This document shows, piece after piece, positions 1 through 10,758 of a DNA stretch of 64,000 bases. The position numbers were made by a program, and so were the translations under genes. Origin of the DNA: Cryptomeria japonica. Taxonomy: Eukaryota > Streptophyta > Pinopsida > Cupressales > Cupressaceae. Each line of letters starts with the position of its first letter. Position 1 is the first letter of the stretch. The stretch is from contig NC_081412.1 of the NCBI RefSeq assembly GCF_030272615.1, positions 344,217,870 through 344,281,869 of the forward strand, given 5' to 3'. The notes under the pieces were generated by a model that did not search any database, was not told where the DNA came from, and saw only the letters and a list, made by a program, of their open reading frames with translations.

Positions 1-441
1 TAAGACCAAATGTGTAGGTCAGCTCACTAAGATATTACAATAAAATCAATTACAAATGAATCAATATGCGATGCATAATATCAGCTGAATGCATTTACAA
101 CAATAACAAATCATCTCCATAACGTATCGTGCTGATCTGGAATAGATAATGCTTGCCGGTCCATAACATAGACCTATTTGTCGATAACAGCAAATATGCA
201 AGCTCGATTGTACCAATAATCAAATCACCAAAACCAAGTGTCCAAAAAATGTCTTCGACATAACCAAGTAATAACAAATCATCCTCAGTGTCGGTGAACA
301 ATATAAACTATCGGTGAACCAGATACCGGTGACTATGCATAAGTCACTGAACATGCCGGTGAACATAACCAAAGATCTCCAAGTGTTCTCAAGTGTTGAC
401 ATCAATGACAAAACCAATGCAACACATCCATAATACCAACA
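1..441 (-). repeat. 3' LTR of element A, partial
   Basis: Read on the minus strand, the LTR starts TGTTGGTATTATGG at 441, directly after a GGGGGAGAT polypurine tract. It runs off the window start. Within 293-371 it has a cluster of CGGTGA-type motifs. The first 50 nt include TTGTCATTGATGTCAA, which is shared with the other Copia LTRs here. Its U3 resembles B's 3' LTR more than A's own LTR at 5314-6760. Confidence 0.75.
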
Positions 442-819
442 ATCTCCCCCTTTTCCATTGATGGCACCACAAGATGGAAAAACCATCTAAGTGTCAAAGC
501 AAAAATGTCAAAAACCAAAAACCAACAATCTCCTAAAGAGATCATTAAAATACAGATACAGAGAGTAACAATCTCTCACAGTGAATAATCTCTCCCCAAA
601 AGATAATGTGTTTTTCCATAGATATCTCTCCCCCTTTGACATCAAATGCCAAAGTAATACAAAAACAAATACAATTAGTTCATAAAACTTGTTACAAATA
701 CCAATTGTTATAACCACATTTATTCAATCTACTCCCCCTGAGAAGTAGCTCTCCTTCATCAAGGCCGGAAAAAAAAATTCTTTGTTAATTCTGTCAGTCT
801 AATGCCATGCTCCAACTAT
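442..819 (-). other. 3' non-coding region of A with several polypurine tracts
   Basis: This lies between the end of pol and the 3' LTR. On the minus strand it carries GGGGGAG-like purine runs at about 444-454, 591-599, 626-636 and 732-739. The one at 442-454 abuts the LTR and is the likely plus-strand primer. I see no ORF. Confidence 0.65.
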
Positions 820-1050
820 CTAAGTTTCTACCGGTGAGGGTATAACTCCAAGCTTCTCTCTTAGATATTCAAAAGTTTCTTTATGCAAAGGCTTAGTAAA
901 GATATCTGCAATCTGCTCTTTAGTATTCACATAAACCAATTTCACTTCTTTTGCTTCAACATTCTCTTTCAGAAAATTGAATTTGATAGATAAATGTTTA
1001 GCTTTAGAGTGAAATACTAGATTCTTTGATATATCAATTGCTGCCATATT
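820..1050 (-). pseudogene. Copia pol fragment of A: RNase H C-terminus
   Basis: This is the last part of the RNase H domain of A's polyprotein. It shows the usual Copia ending: residues like AIDISKN, then HSKAKHLSIKFNFL, then EQIADIFTKPL, and a stop after PSPVET at 820. It is cut off from the rest of pol (3057-4485) by the insertion at 1056-3056. Joining the two sides at the 5-bp duplication gives continuous RNase H similarity across the junction. Confidence 0.85.
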
Positions 1051-1467
1051 ATCACTGATGTCATGGAAATGGGGACAAGGCAACAACAAAGTTCAATGTT
1101 AATAAGTTAGTTTCAACCATAAAACCAAAACAAATAACTAAAAACCATTCCAAACATATCAAAAGAGATTTCAAAAAAGCATGAAAGAAGTTTAACAAAA
1201 CAAAATAAAGGAGAAGAGCCTCCCTAAGATGCTTCCATTATGCCTTTTGATGCTTCTCCCTTGTTTCTCCCCTCTCCAAGACCCAAATGAGTGTAGCTCT
1301 TAGCTTTTAGCACTAGCCATGGATGCCATATGGAGATTCAAGATGGTTGGATGTGATAAATAAATGTTATGCAAGTGTAGATAGTGATGCTATGAAAAAT
1401 CTCTATGCTAATACCAGTATAGCAACAATACTCTAATGCTTCCTTCTTGGCTTGAGGATAAGGGTTC

Positions 1468-1477
1468 TATTTATAGA
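1468..1477 (-). promoter_or_regulatory. TATA box of the solo LTR in A
   Basis: CTATAAATAG on the minus strand, within the LTR at a position that suits the U3/R boundary. It is the clearest core promoter in this LTR. Confidence 0.5.
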
Positions 1478-2744
1478 AGAAATAGGGAAATGAAGGGTTA
1501 AGATTGAGCAATATTAACAAGGGTTAGGATTGAAAGATATTCAATCCATGTGAGACTTTCAACCCAATCCCATGTTGACAAGTGTCACCATGAAGAGGCT
1601 TGAGAGGAGAGATAAGGAGCATTAAATGCTTGAGGGGACATGGTGGTTACCCTGGGGGGTTGGGTTAGGGTTAGGTTAATGGATATTCCTTTTATCCAAG
1701 GGATAAATGAATGTGCAAGGGTTAAATGGTTACCTTAGTCAAAGAAATAAATGCTTTGAAGAGACCCATGAGTCAAAAGGATGGATAAGTTAGAGGAAAG
1801 TCTCTAACCAAAGGTAAAAAGTGAGTTAACCATAAATGGTTATGTAAGAGCCTTTAATGGTTTGGAAGACTTTAGAGGTTAACCATTTGAAGACATAAAG
1901 CCTTTAATGGTTATTGAAGACTTTGAAGGTTTTTGAGAAGTGACTTCCTTTTATTTAAGAATGTGACAATGATTAGGATAGGATTAGGCTAATTAGAAGG
2001 AGTTAGAAGAATCTAGAAGGGATTTAGGCATGCAAGTGGATTTTGTAGGAGAATGCAAGTGGGAGGAATTTTGGGATTTTTAATTAAAATAAAATCATTT
2101 ATTTCAATTAAATGGTGTAATTTGCATTTGGATAGATATTTAAATAAATATTAATTTATTTAAATGTGAATGTGAATTTTGGATTTTATTTAAATAAATC
2201 TTAATTTATTTAAATGAGAAAAAGGAAGATAAAGCATTAAATGCTTGAAGACTTTGATGGAAACCATTAAAGGCTTAAGAAGACTCTAGAAGGAAGTCGT
2301 TGAGTTTGAAGACTTTAAGGGAAACCATTAAAGGCTTGAGAAGACTCTAGAAGGAAGCCATTAAGTTTGAAGACTTTAAGGGAAGCCATTAAAGGTTTCA
2401 AGTGGGTGAGGATAAATAGGATTTTAAATAAATAATTTATTTATTTAAAATAGTTGTGCAACCTGCATTTGTAGGAAAATGCAAGTGGGTGGAGGATAAA
2501 GGTGATTTAAATAAATGTTAATTTATTTAAATGTGAGAGATGGGATTTTGGGGGATTTAAATAAATATTAATTTATTTAAATGTGAGAGAAGATTTAATT
2601 AAACAAATATGATTTATTTATTTAATTAATGGTCTGAATTTGGTTAAGTGAATTAAATCAAATAAATTGAATAATTTATTTAATTAATGGGAGAAGAAGG
2701 TTAAGATGAATTAATTAAATATTCATTTAATTAAGTGGACAGAA

Positions 2745-3028
2745 TTTTTTTTTTTTTTTTTGATCGATAATTGGCCGAAGCCTGAATAGCTTTTGACCGG
2801 AGCTATGAACCAGTGGGGACACAGTAGGGGGCCCCCATCCCCATTACATATCTTTGAATTATTGTTATTATTATGTTTGATTAGATTGACCCCAAGACCT
2901 TCCCTATCCTATGGAAGGCCAAGAGTCACAACTTAGAATTCCACTTCAGATGTCCCTATTGGGAATTGAACTTGGGTCTCCACAGTGAGAACCCAATGTT
3001 TTAACCAATTAAGCTCAACCCCTTGGAC
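2745..3028 (-). mobile_element. tRNA-derived SINE with poly(A) tail
   Basis: The body of about 284 bp reads on the minus strand. Near its 5' end it has a box A-like TGAGCTTAATTGG (3005-3017) and a box B-like AGTTCAATTCC (2962-2972), about 33 nt apart as in a tRNA-type pol III promoter. It ends in a run of 17 A residues (T run 2745-2761 on the plus strand). It is flanked by 14-bp direct repeats, 2730-2743 and 3029-3042 (ATTAAGTGGACAGA and ATTAAGTGGATAGA, one mismatch), as expected of target-primed insertion. It sits inside the solo LTR at 1056-3056. Confidence 0.85.
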
Positions 3029-3056
3029 ATTAAGTGGATAGATTTATGTGTCTACA

Positions 3057-4485
3057 ATCATAGTAAATGATTCTAGGTTCTTTGCATTTTACCTTTATGT
3101 CCTTCAACATTTGCTTAATAAATAATACCTGTGTACAATTAGTTGCTGCTACAAAATATCCTGATTTTTCTATTGATAATGATATACAACTTTGTTTCTT
3201 GCTCAACCATGAAATTAGTTTGTTGCCAAGAAAGAATGCTCCGCCGGTGGTGCTTTTTCTATCATCTACATCTCCTGCCCAATTTGCATCTGTGTATGCA
3301 CATAAATCAAAATTTTCATCTTTAGGATACCATAAACCAAGATTTGTTGTGCTTTGTAGATACCGGAAAATCCTTTTTACTGTTGATTTGCGATTTTCCT
3401 TAGGATTACTTTGAAATATTGAAACAATACATATTGCACTCATAATATCAGGTCTTATTTGTGTCAAATACAGTAAACCTCCTATCATAGACTTGTATCT
3501 TGTTGGATTAATTGGTGTTGATTCATCCTTCAATGATAGTTTATTAGTTGTAGTCATAGGTGTACTTACTGGTTTATATTTTTCCATGCCAAATTTCTTA
3601 AGTAATTCCTTCAAGTACTTTGATTGATTTATGAATATACCTTTATCAGTCTATGAAATCTACAATCCTAAAAAGAATTTTATTTCTCCAATCATAGACA
3701 TTTCAAATTCTTCCTGCATCTTATTAGAAAATTCTTTACACAATCCATCTTCTCCTCCAAAAATGATATCATCAACAAAAACTTCAATAACCAAGATGTC
3801 ATCATTAGTCACTTTGTAATATAAGTTGCTGTCAGCATTACCTTTAGTGTAACCAAGCTTCAAAAGATATTTGTCCAATCTAGCACACCAAGCTCTAGGA
3901 GCTTGCTTCAATCCATATAAAGCTTTCCTTAACTTGCAAACCATATCTTTGTCATCTGTCAAAGAAAATCCATCAGGTTGTTCAATATAAACTTCCTCTT
4001 CTAGATCACCATTTAGAAATGCACATTTAACATCCATTTGATATACTTTATAGTTCTTGTGTGCTACAAAAGCTAAGAATAATCTGACTACCTGAATTCT
4101 AGCTACCGGTACAAAGGTTTCATTGTAATCAATTCCTTCTTTCTATGAATATTCCTTACACACTAATCTTGCTTTGTTTCTGATTACCTTACCATCTTCA
4201 TTAAGTTTTTTTCTGAATACCCTTTTAGTTCCAATTACATTTTTGTTTTTAATTCAACATCACCAATGTCCATGTGTTATTCTTTTCAATTTGTTCCAAT
4301 TCATCTTCCATAGCCTTAATCCAATGTTTATCTTCACATGCCTCATTAATAGTTGTTGGTTCAATTTGAGAAATTAGACATACCTCTTCATTTTCCAGTC
4401 TTCCTCTAGTCATAACACCTTGATACTTATTCCCAATTATTTGACTTTCAGAGTGATTTAATCTTACATACCTGGGTGTGTTCAC
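3057..4485 (-). pseudogene. Copia pol of A: pre-RT linker, RT and RNase H N-terminal part
   Basis: Minus-strand pieces at 4485-4249, 4037-3660 and 3614-3062 together cover the linker (PRYVRLNHS, then AMEDELEQIEKNNTWTL), the RT core ([28 protein letters not shown], the catalytic box FVDDIIF), and the RT/RNase H connection (FGMEKYKPVSTPM, YLTQIRPDI, YTDANWAGD, STTGGAFFLGN). There is a frameshift between 3614 and 3660 and a stop near 4145. RNase H resumes at 1050 after the insertion. No integrase precedes it, so it could not work in cis. The sequence is close to B's pol. Confidence 0.9.
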
Positions 4486-4540
4486 TTGCTACTGTTCTTT
4501 AGTCACTGTGGAATTCTTAGATGATGCCAGTGTGACTAGA

Positions 4541-5280
4541 TCAACATTCTGTACCAGTGTACACATAGTAGGATTCTTTATGAGTAACAACTTCTTTGCC
4601 CTTTTTAGTTATGTTGAATGTTGCTTCTTTCCTTGAGGAAGTCTCGTTGGTTGTTCTCATCTCATAGGCTGTCAGGGAGCCAAATAGTTCATCCATTGTA
4701 AAAGTCTTCAGATCCTTGGATTCTTCTATGGATGACACCTTAGTATCATATTTGGAATGAGAGATCTAAGTATCTTTTTGACAAGAATCTCATCTGCAAT
4801 CTCTTCTCCAAGTCCTCTAATAGTATTCACAGTTTCATCAAATCTGTGAAGATAGTCTGCAATCTTTTCATCATCTTTCATTTTGATGCTTTCAAGTTGG
4901 CTCCTTAGTGTTTGCAACTTGGCTTTCTTGACATTTGCATCTCCCTCAAACAACCTTTGCAATTTGTCCCATGTCTCCTTTGTTGAAACACAATGCATGA
5001 CTTTGACAAATTCATTATCAGATAGTCCGCTCAAGATGGCATGTTTTTCCTTTGCATTATTCTCATACTCCCTTTTTGCATCTGGGTCAGTGGGAGGATT
5101 ATTAGGAATGACATACCCATTCTTGACCGACATCCATACATCAAAACCAAGAGATAAAATATAGGTCTCCATTCTTCTGCTCCAGAAGGCATAGTTGGAT
5201 CCATCAAACATGCAGGATTTTCAGCAAGCAGACTCACTTCTTTCCATTATGCTCAAAGTCCATAATCTACCCAAAGGTTT
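4541..5280 (-). pseudogene. Copia gag remnant of A
   Basis: The main frame, 5211-4726, has the plant Copia gag pattern: FDGSNYAFWSRRME near the start, a central ETWDKLQRLFEGD, and ADYLHRFDETVNTIRGLGE (UBN2-type gag). A second piece, 4738-4541, continues with ESKDLKTFTMDELFGSL. Both start codons used are internal, since a stop interrupts the frame near 5222. The zinc knuckle and protease that should follow are absent. The family differs from the gag of B and C, although the RT downstream is B-like. Confidence 0.85.
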
Positions 5281-5299
5281 AAAGATAACTGGGAACCAA

Positions 5300-5311
5300 G
5301 CTCTGATACCA
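5300..5311 (-). other. Primer binding site of A (initiator-Met tRNA)
   Basis: TGGTATCAGAGC on the minus strand, two bases after the LTR end at 5314. It is complementary to the 3' end of plant initiator-Met tRNA. It fixes the element's orientation and LTR edge. Confidence 0.9.
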
Positions 5312-5313
5312 AT

Positions 5314-6760
5314 TGTTGAAAATAGAATACCACTGAGAGGGGGGTGAATCAGTGGTTCCTAAATCTTTCCTCTTATCGATCTAACTCCAGACAATCAACT
5401 ATTTACTTGACCACTAAATAATCATACCGGTAATGCAAGAGAGAAAACCAAAGAGATCATTCACACACAATAAATTCACAACACCAGATTTATGAGGAAA
5501 ACCCACTATGGGAAAAACCTTGGTGAGAAGAGTTGTTGGAGACTACTGCTCCAATCCAGCCTCACAGGTCAAACACAAACTTACAAAGATTTTGGGCACC
5601 AACCCAAGGAGCACCAACCCCTGCACTTTTAGGGTACCAACCCCTGCACCAAGCTTCAACTTGGCGATGTATATTGAAATACTATTTGAATACAATTGAG
5701 GATTCTTTTTGCAAATGAATTATGCAACTCTAGAATCAAATAACTCTCTATTATCTTTCTCTCCCTTTCACACACAGTCTCTCAACACACTGTGTCACAC
5801 TAGGATGCTACTTACTCTACCATACCTTACCGGTTAAGTTCAACTGCCAGATTATGATACTGCGAGTGGAATCCTCTCACCGGTTTGCTTGCTCACTCAC
5901 ACTGCAACTTGCTCAGAACACCTTCAAAAAATTTCTCCTTTCTCTCTCTCCCTTCTCTTCTCTTCTTAATCTTCACAGCATCAACCCCGACATCTGTCCA
6001 GAGCTCTCATTTCTTATTCTTTGCTTTCTCACCAGAATGCAATTTAAAAACCTGGGTAGTTAGGGTTTTCTCTTTTTGACACAATCTCCATGAGATCCAA
6101 TCCCACCTATCTTGGATCAATCACCTATCCTTGAAGACTGCACCTGCATGCAATTTTTATTATCCAATACATGTTTTTCTTGCAATGGCAATCACGAATC
6201 AGATTTTCTGTCATGAAGTCAGATGACACACAAACTGTTCCAGAAGTTTCCTTTATGAGAATGTCCTGAATCAAATTTCATTTACCTTGATTCAGGCACC
6301 AACTGCACCCTGATCTTCCTTTGTCATTCCTTCTTCCTCGAGCCGCAATCAGTCAGGTGCAATCCTGTGATTTGTGGCTCCTTCATTAATGGCGATTATC
6401 TATTTCATCAACCCTGTCGATGAGGCTTCACCAACCACAACACACTTGCCACCTCTTCTCCACATGGCATCACATAGATCAAGACATGGCCCATCAACTC
6501 ACAGTCAGTCCGAAAAAACACATGCTGGTATATCTCTTTTCCAGTAGAGTGTTGTTCTTCTATTACCCGATAGAGCATCTTGTATCGGTTACACATTTTC
6601 ACCTCTGGTAGTTTGAGATAACTTTTAACATTCTGCCTCTTCATCATAAACAAGCAACCATCCTTTAGACCGATTGACCTTCATTCTTTATGCTCACTCT
6701 TATGTGGATTTCCATCATGCCAGTTGACATCAATGACAACATAGTGCCAAAATGCCAACA
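5314..6760 (-). repeat. 5' LTR of element A
   Basis: The LTR is 1447 bp. On the minus strand it starts TGTTGGCATTTTGGC and ends CAACA next to the primer site, giving TGTTG/CAACA terminal inverted repeats. It contains TTGTCATTGATGTCAA near its start. It is not similar to the LTR start at 441-1 beyond about 50 nt. The next base, 6761, begins sequence matching the interior of B's LTR. Expected target duplication: AATAT at 6761-6765; the partner is outside the window. Confidence 0.8.
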
Positions 6761-7316
6761 AATATTATAATATAATTCAGGCAGAGGAGTTGATCAATTA
6801 TTGGTGATCAAATTGGATTCAAAAGAGGTTTTAGTCCTCTGACAATGAGCTTAACCGAGACTATAATTAGGCATAGTAGATGCTATTTCCAGAAGTTCAC
6901 TCTATTGGATTGTTGTCCATTTATCTTAAGAAGGTTGTAGCTTCTCTATAGTTAGTGAGACTCTTTTGTAATGAGTAGTACGCTCTAGGCAGTGTGCCTT
7001 CCTACAAGTGCAGGCCCCTCATTGTAACACATACTTTCTGCAGAAGTATCATTTGACTGTGGATAGGCTTCCCACCGTGGTTTTTCCATTTTCAAGTTTT
7101 CCACATACAAATCATGGTGCTATGTGGTATGGTTTCTTTTCATTGATTATCTGGTTAATTATTAAGTTGTATTGTTTACCAGTATTTGTTCCTACCAGCA
7201 TCTGTCTGTGCTTTACCGGTACTTGATTTGTTTAAGGTCATATTGTGGATTAAAAGTTATAATCTATTAACAGCTGATTCATCCCCCCTCTTAGTTGTTC
7301 ACTGGTTATCCTAACA
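6761..7316 (+). repeat. 5' LTR of B, 3' part only
   Basis: 556 bp aligning base for base in length with 19952-20507. It ends in CTAACA just before the primer site. Its first 720 or so bases are displaced to the left of element A, outside the window. Confidence 0.9.
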
Positions 7317-7318
7317 AT

Positions 7319-7330
7319 TGGTATCAGAGC
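7319..7330 (+). other. Primer binding site of B (initiator-Met tRNA)
   Basis: TGGTATCAGAGC two bases after the LTR end at 7316. Confidence 0.95.
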
Positions 7331-7374
7331 ATTAGTGCTCTTTTGTAGAAGCTTAACTGCTTGAGGTAGATCCT

Positions 7375-8597
7375 ATGGCAACTAACACTTCTAATCCACC
7401 GGTAGCTATTTTCAGAAGAGAAATCCCTAAGCTTGATGAAACAAATTACGGGATATGGAAAATTCAAATTGAGACTCATCTTAGATGTCTTACAAGGATA
7501 TTTGGGAGATCACTGAGAAAGGATATACACCTTATGATCTAGCATCTAGCAATCCTGCTCTTGCAGACCTAGATAAGAATATTGAAAATGATTGCAGAGC
7601 TAGAGAAGCGCTCTTGTGTGCACTTACTGATTAGCAGATTATGGGATTGACTGACAAATCATTGGCTAAGGTTATATGGGACAAATTGCAGACTCTAAAT
7701 GAAGGTGACCCTATTGTCAAAATTGTTAAACTTGATGGTTACCGAGTAAGGTATGAAATCTTGAAAATGGAAGAAAATGAAAGAATTGTTGTGTTTATGG
7801 AAAGAGTAAATGATATTGTTATGGGAATTCAATGTTGTGGAGGATTTCTAAGTGAAGATGAAATAGTTTCCAAAGTCTTGAGAGCCCTTCCACCAGATTA
7901 CAAGATGAAGACAACTTCTATTAATGAGTTAAGAACAATGGCAAACATTTCAGCCAACAGAGATATTCTGATTGGGAAATTATCTTCTTTTGAGCTTGAA
8001 GAATTTGAATCTGTAACGTCTGAACCTGTTTTTCATGCATCATCATCAACATCTACCGAAAAAATTGATTAGAGAGCCCTATATGCAAAAGAATTGAAAG
8101 ACATGAGGAAAGAAGATGAAGAGCTTGAGAAACTTGAAGCCTTGTTTGCTAGAAGAGTACCTAAAGGTCCAACTATAAGTAAGTATGAAGGAAAAGTACC
8201 TTTTAAATGTTTTGCATGTAATAAGATTGGTTATTTTGCATCTAGATGTCCTGAAAGGAATGCAAGGTTTGAGGAAAGAGTTAAGAAAACTTTTAAGCCT
8301 AACCCAAACATATACAGATTCAAGAAAAGTAAACAATACTACATAGCAGATGAGGAAGGAGTAACAAATGAATCTATAGATAAAACAACAAAAGACTCTA
8401 CTAGTGGATCTGGAAATGGAAAAGAATTGGTGTTCTATGCTTTGAAGGAAGATGAACTAGAACTAGCTATCAAAAATGAAGAGAAGGCCCTAGTAGAAAA
8501 AGTTGAAGATAAGGATGAATGGGTAATTGATAGTGGATACTCACATCATATGACTGGGGATAAAATAAAATATTGTGTCCTTGCAAGAATACAATGA
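7375..8597 (+). pseudogene. Copia gag and protease start of B
   Basis: Start chosen at the ATG 44 bases after the primer site (MATNTSNPP). Gag N-terminus: PKLDETNYGIWKIQIETHLR. A frameshift near 7485 and a stop near 7632 precede the open piece 7641-8072 (VIWDKLQTLNEGD). After a stop at 8070 comes 8094-8597 with a zinc knuckle of CX2CX4HX4C type (CFACNKIGYFASRC, but Y where the H is expected) and the protease site WVIDSGYSHHMTGD. A frameshift near 8575 ends it. The role would be capsid formation and polyprotein cutting; it is now broken. Confidence 0.9.
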
Positions 8598-10031
8598 TGG
8601 TCAAGTCAGATTTGGAGATGACAAGGCATTTATGATCAAAGGTAGAGGTATTATTTCTTTGGATGGCAAGCATAACACTGATAATGTCTATTATGTAGAA
8701 GGTTTAAGGCATAAACTTTTGAGTGTTGGTTAATTAGTTGATAAGGGTTTTCAACTTCAGTTTAAAGATAGAAAATGCAAAATCATTAACAAGACTGGTT
8801 TAGAAATTGCAATCGGTATTCAGATAGGAAGTAATATCTTTCACTTGAACATTGGTAATAAGACATGTTTGATTTCTCATATTGATGAGAGTTGGCTATG
8901 GCATAAGAGGTTGTGTCATGTTAATTTTGACTGCATTGTTAAGATCAATTCAATTAAGGAAGTTAGAGATATACCTAAGATTATGAATCCTCACAATCCG
9001 GTGTGTAAGGAATGTCAATTGGGTAAGCAAGTCAGAAGTTCTTTTAAGAGAATACATGATAAATCTAATGATGTACTTAATTTGATTCACATTGACTTAT
9101 GTGGTCCAGCAAGGACTAGAAGCTTTCAAGGTGATAGGTATTTCATGCTGATTATTGATGACTACTCTAGAATGATGTGGGTGACTTTTCTGAGGGAGAA
9201 GTCTGAAGCCTTTGAGAATTTCAAGATCTTTAAAGTGAAGGTTGAAACAAAAACTGGATTGAAAATCAAATGTCTAAGATCAGATCATGACTGTGAGACA
9301 AATGGAATCAGGAGACAACTATCTGCACCTCGGACTCCTCAGCAAAATGGAGTAGTTGAAAGAAAGAACATAACCATTTTGGATGCAGCTATATCTATGA
9401 TGATGGAAGACAAATTGCCTCATATTTACTAGAGAGAAGCAGTGAGTACGATAGTCTACACATTCAACAAAGTTCACATCAAAGGTTAAACCGGTAAGAC
9501 ACCTTATGAACTATGGTTTGGACATACACCTAGTGTTAAGTATTTCAGAATTTTTGGAAGTAAATGCTATATCAAAAGAGATGATTCTATTGGAGATGTG
9601 ATGAAGGGATATTTCTTGGTTATTCAATTCAAAGAAAAGCATATAGATGTTATAACAAAAGATTGCAGAAAATTGTGGAGAGTGCTAATGTGAAAGTGGA
9701 TGAACAATACATAAATCATTCTATATCATATGATAGGGAACCAACAATGGAAATGATCATAACTGAACCAATAATGCCTCAACTGGTACAGGAAGATGAG
9801 ACAGTTACATCGGCACAATCAGAACATTCAACTATGACTGATGATCAAAGTGGTGAACCTAAAGTTCAAAAGGCACCAAGGTATGTAAGATTAAATCATT
9901 CTGAAGATCAAATTATTAGAGATAGAAACAAGGGAGTTATGACAAGAAGAAAACTATTAAATGAAGACGTGTGCCTTATTTCTCAAGTTGAACTAACAAC
10001 TATTATTGAATCTTGTAAGTATAAACATTAG
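8598..10031 (+). pseudogene. Copia GAG-pre-integrase and integrase of B
   Basis: The open piece 8845-9432 has the zinc-binding region (SWLWHKRLCHV near 8890 and VCKECQLGKQ near 9003), then the catalytic core: first Asp in HIDLCGP (about 9090), second in LRSD (about 9271), Glu in VVERKN (about 9355). About a dozen residues after LRSD are missing compared with C's copy. Stops at 9430 and 9487 and a frameshift near 9600 follow. The piece 9663-10031 is the C-terminal tail and pre-RT linker (PRYVRLNHSED). The 8598-8844 stretch still reads as the end of protease in broken frames. Confidence 0.9.
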
Positions 10032-10040
10032 TTAAAGGCT

Positions 10041-10758
10041 ATGGAAGATGAATTAGATCAAATAGAGAAGAATGAAACTTGGTCTTTAGTTTCTCAGCCT
10101 AAAAATAAGAATGATATTGGAACTAAATGGATTTTTAGAAATAAACTGAATGAGAATGGTCAAGTTATAAGAAACAAGGCTAGATTCGTTTGTAAAGGAT
10201 ATTCTCAAATGGAAGGAATTGATTATGGTGAGACATTTGCACCTGTAGCTAGAATTGAAGTTGTTAGACTATTTCTTGCCTATGCAGCTTATAAGAACTA
10301 TAAGGTTTATCAAATGGATGTCAAATGTGCATTTATAAATGGTGATCTTGTGGAAGAAGTTTACATTGAGAAACCCGATGGATTTTCACTAGCAAATGAT
10401 AAAGACATGGTTTGCAGATTGAAGAAATCTTTATATGGTCTGAAACAGGCTTCTAGAGCTTGGTATGCAAGGTTGGATAAATATCTTTTGAAGCTTGGTT
10501 TTACTAAAGGTAGTGTTGATAGTAATCTATATTATAAGATCACTGATAATGATATTCTAATTATTAAAGTTTTTGTTGATGATATAATTTTTGGAGGAGA
10601 AGATAAACTATGCATGGAATTTGCTAACAACATGAAAAATGAATTTGAAATGTCCATGATTGGTGAGATGAAATTTTTCTTCAGTTTACAGATTACTCAA
10701 ACTGACAAAGGCATTTTTATCTGTCAAACTAAGTATCTGAGGGAATTGGTGAAAATGT
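10041..10758 (+). pseudogene. Copia RT of B, 5' part
   Basis: The frame is open from 10041 to the insertion point. It shows [59 protein letters not shown] and the catalytic [11 protein letters not shown], so the RT core is whole. Element C starts at 10759, and the reading after that point is LTR sequence. Coding resumes at 18129. Confidence 0.93.

Larger units (their letters stand above)
1056..3056 (-). mobile_element. Gypsy-type solo LTR inserted in A's RNase H
   Basis: The insert is bounded by ATCAC (1051-1055) and ATCAT (3057-3061), a target duplication with one mismatch. On the minus strand it starts TGTAGACACATAAATC and ends GACATCA, with TG/CA ends. The start resembles the LTR of D2 (TGTAGACACCTAAAAAT). 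A TATA box, CTATAAATAG, is at 1468-1477. Without the SINE inside it the length is about 1.7 kb, and it has no primer site or coding sequence, so it is best read as a solo LTR. It has internal direct repeats at about 2270-2400, and AT-rich repeats with ATTTAAATAAAT cores at 2125-2215 and 2505-2590. Confidence 0.8.
1..6760 (-). mobile_element. Copia element A, nested in the 5' LTR of B; left edge outside window
   Basis: This is a minus-strand Ty1/Copia element. From its 5' side it has an LTR (5314-6760), an initiator-Met primer site, a gag remnant, the RT and RNase H part of pol, polypurine tracts, and the start of the other LTR (1-441). Zinc knuckle, protease and integrase are missing: gag runs almost directly into the pre-RT linker near 4540-4560. 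The two LTRs are alike only over about the first 50 nt, so this may be a chimera or two elements fused by deletion. At 6760 it abuts sequence that aligns with the interior of B's 3' LTR, so A inserted into B's 5' LTR. A solo LTR with a SINE has in turn inserted into its RNase H. Confidence 0.85.

Noticed and set aside
2955-3020. Functional tRNA gene
   Set aside because: Boxes A and B are present but the body continues for 200 bp to a poly(A) tail with target repeats, which makes it a SINE.
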